Shown here: one piece after another, positions 21,207 to 25,987 of the stretch
Layout of the letters: every line of letters starts with the position of its first letter
Position numbering within the stretch: the first letter of the stretch is position 1
Assembly (NCBI RefSeq): GCF_946222815.1
Contig: NZ_CAMJRK010000012.1
Location: 1 to 25,987, forward strand
Length of the DNA: 25,987 bases
Direction of reading: 5' to 3'
Origin: an uncultured Leuconostoc sp.
GTDB lineage: Bacteria > Bacillota > Bacilli > Lactobacillales > Lactobacillaceae
Translations under genes and position numbers: made by a program
The notes under the pieces: model-generated
What the model was told of the DNA's origin: nothing
Database searches by the model: none
What the model saw: the letters and a program-made list of their open reading frames with translations, nothing else

Positions 21207-23558
21207 ATGACAAAAATACAACAATTTGGTAAAAAACAAGTGGATAAAGCAACTGAAATAACTGAGTTATCAACCATTGGATTTTATAATGAGACATGGG
21301 TAAAAGCAGATATTTTAAATCATTTGCTACGTCGAGCATTACCTGAGTATCATAGCCATGCTGTAGAAAATGATTGGTTAACGGATCATTTAGCCACAGC
21401 AGAGTTAACGATATTAGAATTTTTACAAAACAAACAACCCTTAATGACAGATATTTTTTACACAATTGCGACACAATTATTAGGTTTTGAGGACGAATTG
21501 CAGGAAACTAATCTTGATGGGCAACAGGTTTTTAAAAATATTGGTCTTACTACAACTGATGTATCAGATATTTATCACGCGTGGTATGTCCTTTTAAACA
21601 CGCATACGAAGAATGGTTTATTGTTCGTTGACGAGTTGGCGAGCCATGGTTATTTTAAAGCAACCAATCAACGTCTCATATTTAATGGCAAATCTTTGGT
21701 TACTTACGATACGAGAGATTTAATTCAAGAAACGGTTTGGGTTGAAACAGCAGTCGATTCGGATAATGATGGCAAACCAGATCTTGTGCAAGTTGATATT
21801 CAACGGCCAAAGTCACTGGAAAAGTTACCGGTCTTGTTTACGGCGTCGCCATATTATCAAGGTATGATGTTGAAAGAAAACGATGCAAAGATACATGATG
21901 TTAACCAGCCATTAACTTATAAAACACCGACAAAGGTGGCTAGTACACCAATTTCTCAGCACGATATGAAGGTAATCTCACCACGAGCAATTGTTGGTGA
22001 AACAACCACAGCAACAAAAACCTTTACGGATCTTGCAGGTCGCGCTTGGGATTTGAACAATTATTTTTTATCACGTGGCTTTGCGGTAGCATATGCCGCC
22101 GGTGTGGGTACAAGGCATTCTGATGGCATGCAAGACACTGGTTCACCAGAACAGGTTGAATCTATGAAGAACGTTGTAGAGTGGCTAGCAGGCAATCGTG
22201 TGGCTTTTACAGACAGGACAAGTCAAATTGCAATGACTGCTGACTGGTCTAATCAAAAAATCGCCATGACGGGTCGTTCTTATTTAGGCACGTTAGCCAC
22301 AGCAGTAGCAACAACTGGTGTTGAAGGCTTGAAAACAGTTATTTCTGAAGCGGCTATTTCTGATTGGTATCAATATTATCGTGACAATGGCTTAGTGATT
22401 GCACCAGGCGGGTTTCCAGGTGAAGACATGGATGTGTTAGCTGAGTTAGTTTATAGTCGTATGCAGGATCCTGCTGATTGGTTACGTACGCAATCAGATT
22501 GGCAGGCTTATCAAAAGAAAACGATGCGATTGCAAGATCGTCAAAATGGTAATTATGATACTTATTGGGCCGCACGAAATTATCTGAATCAAGCTAAAAA
22601 CATCAAAGTGGACATTATTTCTGTGCATGGGTTAAACGATTGGAATGTCAAGCCACGTCAAGTTTATCGTTTGTGGCAAGCATTACAGGGGAATGGTCAT
22701 CATCATAAACTGATTTTGCATCAAGGCCAGCATATTAACATTAACAATAATCGGTCGCTTGATTTTGCTGACCAAATTAATTTGTGGCTTTCTGATAAGT
22801 TATTAGATCTTGATGTGAACGCCACAACAATGCTACCAACAGTGACTTGGCAAGATAACACAAAAACGCAAACTTGGCATAAATTAGAAGATTGGGGTGA
22901 AGCGTCAAAAAAGACGACATATTATTTGGCAACAAATCAACTGACCCTATCGCCTGCAACTGGTGAAGGCGTTTTCACGGATTATTTGTCTGAGGGACTA
23001 TTTAAAAAATATACAACAAATTTTAATCATTGGCGTGCTCAAACCATAAAACAAGTACCAGAATTAGCACATATGCAACAACATTTTAGCAGTGAAATCA
23101 TCACAAAATCACAGGCCATTAATGGTGAAAGTGTCCTACATTTGCGTGTTAAATCATCGCAAAATATTGGGTTGATCAGCGCGATGTTAATTGATTATGG
23201 GGAAGATGATTATATAAAATCTCAGACGACCGATCAAAATGTCATGATTGATCGTGGTGTTAATTTTGCTAAAGTCCCATTACAAGAATTCGAACTGCAA
23301 AAGGCCAGTAGCAAAATGATTACGATAGGGCATATTAATTTACAAAATCGCACAAATGCTTGGCAAAATGATGCGTTAATTGCCAATGATTATGTATCAA
23401 TAACCCTTAAATTGCAACCAACATTGTACAAATTACGTGCAGGACATCAATTAGGATTAATTATTTATGCTACTGATTTTGAAATGACGGTACGAGGAAA
23501 TCAAGCAATTACTTACACAATTGATTATAAAAATAGTAACTTAACGCTACCGCAATAA
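21207..23558 (+). CDS. pepX: Xaa-Pro dipeptidyl-peptidase (S15 family)
   Basis: Serine peptidase that removes X-Pro dipeptides from proline-rich peptides such as those of casein; cytoplasmic, 783 aa from the ATG at 21207. The catalytic triad is Ser358 in TGRSYLGT, Asp478 in HGLNDWNVKPRQ and His509 in HQGQHININ, close to the Lactococcus PepX positions (348, 468, 498). The N-terminal helical dimerisation domain (about 1-145), the alpha/beta hydrolase domain and the C-terminal jelly-roll (about 560-783) are all present. It ends at an imperfect terminator shared with the convergent HD-domain gene. It works with PepN in peptide nutrition. Confidence 0.95.
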   Translation: MTKIQQFGKKQVDKATEITELSTIGFYNETWVKADILNHLLRRALPEYHSHAVENDWLTDHLATAELTILEFLQNKQPLMTDIFYTIATQLLGFEDELQETNLDGQQVFKNIGLTTTDVSDIYHAWYVLLNTHTKNGLLFVDELASHGYFKATNQRLIFNGKSLVTYDTRDLIQETVWVETAVDSDNDGKPDLVQVDIQRPKSLEKLPVLFTASPYYQGMMLKENDAKIHDVNQPLTYKTPTKVASTPISQHDMKVISPRAIVGETTTATKTFTDLAGRAWDLNNYFLSRGFAVAYAAGVGTRHSDGMQDTGSPEQVESMKNVVEWLAGNRVAFTDRTSQIAMTADWSNQKIAMTGRSYLGTLATAVATTGVEGLKTVISEAAISDWYQYYRDNGLVIAPGGFPGEDMDVLAELVYSRMQDPADWLRTQSDWQAYQKKTMRLQDRQNGNYDTYWAARNYLNQAKNIKVDIISVHGLNDWNVKPRQVYRLWQALQGNGHHHKLILHQGQHININNNRSLDFADQINLWLSDKLLDLDVNATTMLPTVTWQDNTKTQTWHKLEDWGEASKKTTYYLATNQLTLSPATGEGVFTDYLSEGLFKKYTTNFNHWRAQTIKQVPELAHMQQHFSSEIITKSQAINGESVLHLRVKSSQNIGLISAMLIDYGEDDYIKSQTTDQNVMIDRGVNFAKVPLQEFELQKASSKMITIGHINLQNRTNAWQNDALIANDYVSITLKLQPTLYKLRAGHQLGLIIYATDFEMTVRGNQAITYTIDYKNSNLTLPQ

Positions 23559-23561
23559 AAA

Positions 23562-23599
23562 AGCATTAACTCGACTTTTTTATCGTCGTAGTAAATGCT
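23562..23599. terminator. Imperfect hairpin between convergent pepX and HD-domain gene
   Basis: AGCATTAACTCGAC (23562-23575) pairs with GTCGTAGTAAATGCT (23585-23599) with a bulge and mismatches. A run of A precedes the left arm and T6 is in the loop. It is a likely weak bidirectional terminator. Confidence 0.55.
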
Positions 23600-23616
23600 A
23601 GGCCATCAGTTATTAC

Positions 23617-24972
23617 TCAACTTTCTGGATTTGGCGTCGTGAGTGAATTATTATGAATATAACTACGAAATGTTTTAAAAGTATCCGCAAATAATTCATC
23701 GGGTTCGATGTTTAACATGTCTTTTGGAAAATAGAATCGCTTATCAAACGACACTTGTCCTTTGATTGCTGCAACAAGTGGCGATAATTCTGATAGTTCT
23801 CTATGTGAACCATCATCTAACACAAAGTCTATTTGTGTGCGTGGCTTGGCGACGTTAGGCTTGTAATCATCATAGGGTAGATCAAACGCATCATTGCGTG
23901 CTGTGTAGTACTTGGCATTATAGCCGGCAATGTCAACTAATTTGTCGAGATCTTCTAGTAACGGCGCTGTTTCATCATTGATAATGATCGATTTTAATGG
24001 TCGCCGGTCTAAGAAACGCTGTGACAGGTCAGATAAAATTGGATCTGGATGATGGCGCCACATAGAAATATAAGTCATAAAAACATGGTCGTCGATTTGT
24101 AAATAATCATAAATAGTTAGCGGTGTGTCATTAAATAACGGGGTTAATAGTGGCCCGACAAAATCTTTTTCATGTGTGCCACTGGCACGATATAATTCGC
24201 GTGCACGATGCAATAAATGCTCTAGCAGTACTTCCATACCACGTGATACTGGATGAAAATAGACTTGTAGATACATTTGATAACGGCTGACAACATAGTC
24301 TTCAACGGCGTGCATACCCGCAATATCAAAGGCAATACCGGTTTTGATCGGCTTCATTGTCCGCAATATACGATCAATATCAAACTCGCCATACTTCGTG
24401 CCGGTAAAATAAGCATCACGCAACAAATAGTCCATGCGATCAACATCTAGTTGGCTAGAAATTAATTGCACAACTTGTGGGTTATCATAGGTTTTAGCAA
24501 TGACACTGGCAACTTTATTGGGGAAATCTGGCGCGACACTTGCTAATACATCATGTATTTCTGTATCACCGGTGATGATTTCACGGGTAATAGCTTCGTG
24601 ATCTGTACCGAATAAGTGTTCAAAAGTATGTGAAAATGCACCATGACCAATGTCATGCAATAATGCTGACACTAAGGTTACTAAACGTTCGTCTTTTTGC
24701 CATAAGCCATCATTAGGTGTTTGAGACAGATAGTAATGTTCAAAGTGTTCAGTGATCCGTCTGGCAATCTCGTAAGCGCCAACTGAATGACCAAATCGCG
24801 AATGTTCAGCACCGTGAAAAACAGAACTAGTGATACCTAGCTGCTGGACCCGCCGAAGGCGTTGAAATTCACTTGTGTTAATTAAATCAAGAATGACGCG
24901 ATCTTGAATATGGATAAAATTGTGAATGGGGTCACGGAGTACTTTTTCATTTAATAATTTATCTTGTAACAT
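23617..24972 (-). CDS. HD-domain phosphohydrolase (YwfO/dGTPase-like)
   Basis: Metal-dependent HD-superfamily enzyme of 451 aa, probably a nucleotide triphosphohydrolase or related hydrolase. The N-terminus has RDPIHNFIHI and FQRLRRVQQLG, then GAEHSRFGHSVGAYEIA (His57, His62 region), the HD pair His106-Asp107 in LLHDIGHGAFSHTFEH and the late metal-ligand segment QLDVDRMDYLLRD (Asp176-Asp181). This order is that of the YwfO/EF1143-type family, whose studied members act on dNTPs. The tail (about 370-451) is variable. The ribosome site AAAGGG precedes the start; TATAAT is at 24998-25003 on the reverse strand. The substrate in this organism is unproven. Confidence 0.9.
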   Translation of the reverse strand: MLQDKLLNEKVLRDPIHNFIHIQDRVILDLINTSEFQRLRRVQQLGITSSVFHGAEHSRFGHSVGAYEIARRITEHFEHYYLSQTPNDGLWQKDERLVTLVSALLHDIGHGAFSHTFEHLFGTDHEAITREIITGDTEIHDVLASVAPDFPNKVASVIAKTYDNPQVVQLISSQLDVDRMDYLLRDAYFTGTKYGEFDIDRILRTMKPIKTGIAFDIAGMHAVEDYVVSRYQMYLQVYFHPVSRGMEVLLEHLLHRARELYRASGTHEKDFVGPLLTPLFNDTPLTIYDYLQIDDHVFMTYISMWRHHPDPILSDLSQRFLDRRPLKSIIINDETAPLLEDLDKLVDIAGYNAKYYTARNDAFDLPYDDYKPNVAKPRTQIDFVLDDGSHRELSELSPLVAAIKGQVSFDKRFYFPKDMLNIEPDELFADTFKTFRSYIHNNSLTTPNPES

Positions 24973-25032
24973 ATTCTGCCCTTTTAGTCTTTCTTATATT
25001 ATAATTGATTTCTAAAGAAAATAATAACAAAG

Positions 25033-25060
25033 TTGTATTAATGCGCCAAATAAGTAGAAT
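25033..25060 (+). promoter_or_regulatory. Possible promoter for the DUF1934-like gene and rpoE
   Basis: -35 TTGTAT (25033-25038), 16-bp spacer, -10 TAGAAT (25055-25060). A consensus -35 TTGACA also occurs at 25072-25077, but no good -10 follows it (TACGTT at 16 bp). Confidence 0.4.
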
Positions 25061-25111
25061 AATACGGTTACTTGACACATTAATGATTGATTTTACGTTA
25101 ACCTAATTGAA

Positions 25112-25564
25112 ATGAGAAAAAGAATGGCAACTGATAATGTGACTATATATTTAAAAACAACAATTAATCAAGCAGGTGAATCTGAAATTTTCGAATTTGA
25201 CACAACAGGTGAAATGTTAATTAAAAATGGGGTGATTTTTTTGCGTTATACTGAAAACATTGCTGGTCAAAGTCAGACAAAAGTATTGTTTAAAATAGCA
25301 GGTGATTATGCGCGATTAAATCGCAGTGGTGATGGGTCAACTAAACTTGCGTTTACAGCAGGACAAAGATTACCTGCGCATTATCAAACACCAGTAGGAC
25401 AAATGCAATTAGAAACGTATACAACAACCTTATCGAGTCAATTTGATTTAACACAGCTATCTGGTTTGGCAAATATTAGCTATGAACTTTATGCAAATGA
25501 TACAATTGTCGGGCAATATGATATTTTGTTGCAATTTAGTCAAAAATCTAGTAAACTTAATTAG
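25112..25564 (+). CDS. DUF1934 (YwiB-like) protein
   Basis: Soluble protein of 150 aa from ATG 25112, or 146 aa from ATG 25124; neither has a good Shine-Dalgarno. The many short beta strands (TIYLKTTINQAGESEIFEF, GVIFLRYTEN, VLFKIAGDYARLNRSG) and the late segment LPAHYQTPVGQMQLETYTTTL fit the YwiB/DUF1934 lipocalin-like barrel family. In Bacillus and relatives ywiB lies close to argS and rpoE, and here rpoE follows 25 bp later, which supports the call. Function is not established for the family. Confidence 0.75.
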   Translation: MRKRMATDNVTIYLKTTINQAGESEIFEFDTTGEMLIKNGVIFLRYTENIAGQSQTKVLFKIAGDYARLNRSGDGSTKLAFTAGQRLPAHYQTPVGQMQLETYTTTLSSQFDLTQLSGLANISYELYANDTIVGQYDILLQFSQKSSKLN

Positions 25565-25589
25565 TTAGAAACTCGAAAGGACGGGCACT

Positions 25590-25987
25590 ATGGCACTCAC
25601 ACAATTAAGCAGTCACCCAAAAGAAGAATTAGCATTGGTTGAAATTGCTTCTGAAATTTTGGCCGAACATAAGAACGTTATGCCGTTTAGCTCATTAGTA
25701 CAAGAAATTCAGGATTTTTTGGCAGTTGATGCCGAGACGTTCAAGTCACGTCTCTCACAATTTTATACAGACTTAAACACAGATGGCTCATTTATTTCCC
25801 TTGGAAACAATGAATGGGGACTACGTGCTTGGTATCCAGTCGATGCGATTGATGAATCAATTCATGAGCTTGATGATGATGACGATACACCAAAGCGTAA
25901 AAAAGTTGCAAAGAAAGTTAACGTCTTTGCAGATGCTTCTGCAGATGATGATGTCATCGATTATAATGATGATGATCCAGAAGATGA
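25590..25987 (+). CDS. rpoE: DNA-directed RNA polymerase delta subunit (3' end beyond window)
   Basis: The frame from ATG 25590 is open to the window end (132 codons seen). It begins MALTQLSSHPKEELALVEIA and continues through a winged-helix HARE-HTH domain (about residues 12-85, with FKSRLSQFYTDLNTDGSFI and NEWGLRAWYP). An acidic tail follows (ELDDDDDTP, ADDDVIDYNDDDPED), as in delta subunits, which speed RNA polymerase recycling and promoter selectivity in Firmicutes. The ribosome site GAAAGG (25575-25580) lies 9 nt upstream. It is probably co-transcribed with the DUF1934-like gene. Confidence 0.93.
   Translation, partial: MALTQLSSHPKEELALVEIASEILAEHKNVMPFSSLVQEIQDFLAVDAETFKSRLSQFYTDLNTDGSFISLGNNEWGLRAWYPVDAIDESIHELDDDDDTPKRKKVAKKVNVFADASADDDVIDYNDDDPED

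Overview
This window looks like chromosomal DNA of a low-GC, heterofermentative lactic acid bacterium, most likely a Leuconostoc. The case rests on gene content (spx-mecA, lplA-pdhABCD, pepN, pepX, a DUF3042-type protein, rpoE), AT-rich intergenic DNA, TATAAT-type promoters and GGAGG-type ribosome sites. The genus is an inference from proteins I recognise; no database search was run. No CRISPR array, insertion sequence, phage gene or tRNA was seen.

Layout. Bases 1-64 are probably the 3' end of a 5S rRNA and its terminator. Next come spx, mecA and a membrane-anchored rhodanese-like protein whose catalytic Cys is replaced (141-1825). From 1840 to 7747 lies a lipoate/pyruvate dehydrogenase operon, lplA-pdhA-pdhB-pdhC-pdhD, with overlapping or closely spaced genes and a very good CcpA (cre) site just downstream of its promoter. 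LplA can load lipoate onto the E2 made by the same transcript.

Bases 7655-12323 are the most interesting part. A reverse-strand peroxide-defence pair, ahpC plus an AhpF-like reductase with its domains in permuted order, sits inside a duplication scar. Around it are a 14-codon stub of an alpha/beta hydrolase, a decayed tetR with its palindromic promoter/operator, and a 93-bp copy of the pdhD 3' end. The intact hydrolase and tetR genes follow. ahpC has a near-consensus PerR box. The two tetR palindromes (36 bp each) carry -35/-10 elements, and the intact tetR looks leaderless.

Bases 12334-14576 hold a DUF3042-type membrane protein (reverse) and a forward run of glycerophosphodiester phosphodiesterase (also apparently leaderless), miaA and a small membrane protein. 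A CPA1-type cation/proton antiporter with a long cytoplasmic tail runs in reverse (14590-16722). The 335-bp gap before pepN contains a forward terminator with no forward gene upstream, suggesting an unrecognised small RNA. Then come pepN, an MFS transporter and pepX (forward), an HD-domain nucleotide phosphohydrolase (reverse), a DUF1934/YwiB-like gene and the truncated start of rpoE.

Together the genes cover stress proteolysis control (Spx/MecA), pyruvate oxidation, peroxide removal, peptide use (PepN, PepX), ion homeostasis and basal transcription. Most of the window is ordinary core genome; the unusual parts are the duplication scar, the permuted AhpF, the regulatory sites, the leaderless genes and the candidate RNA.
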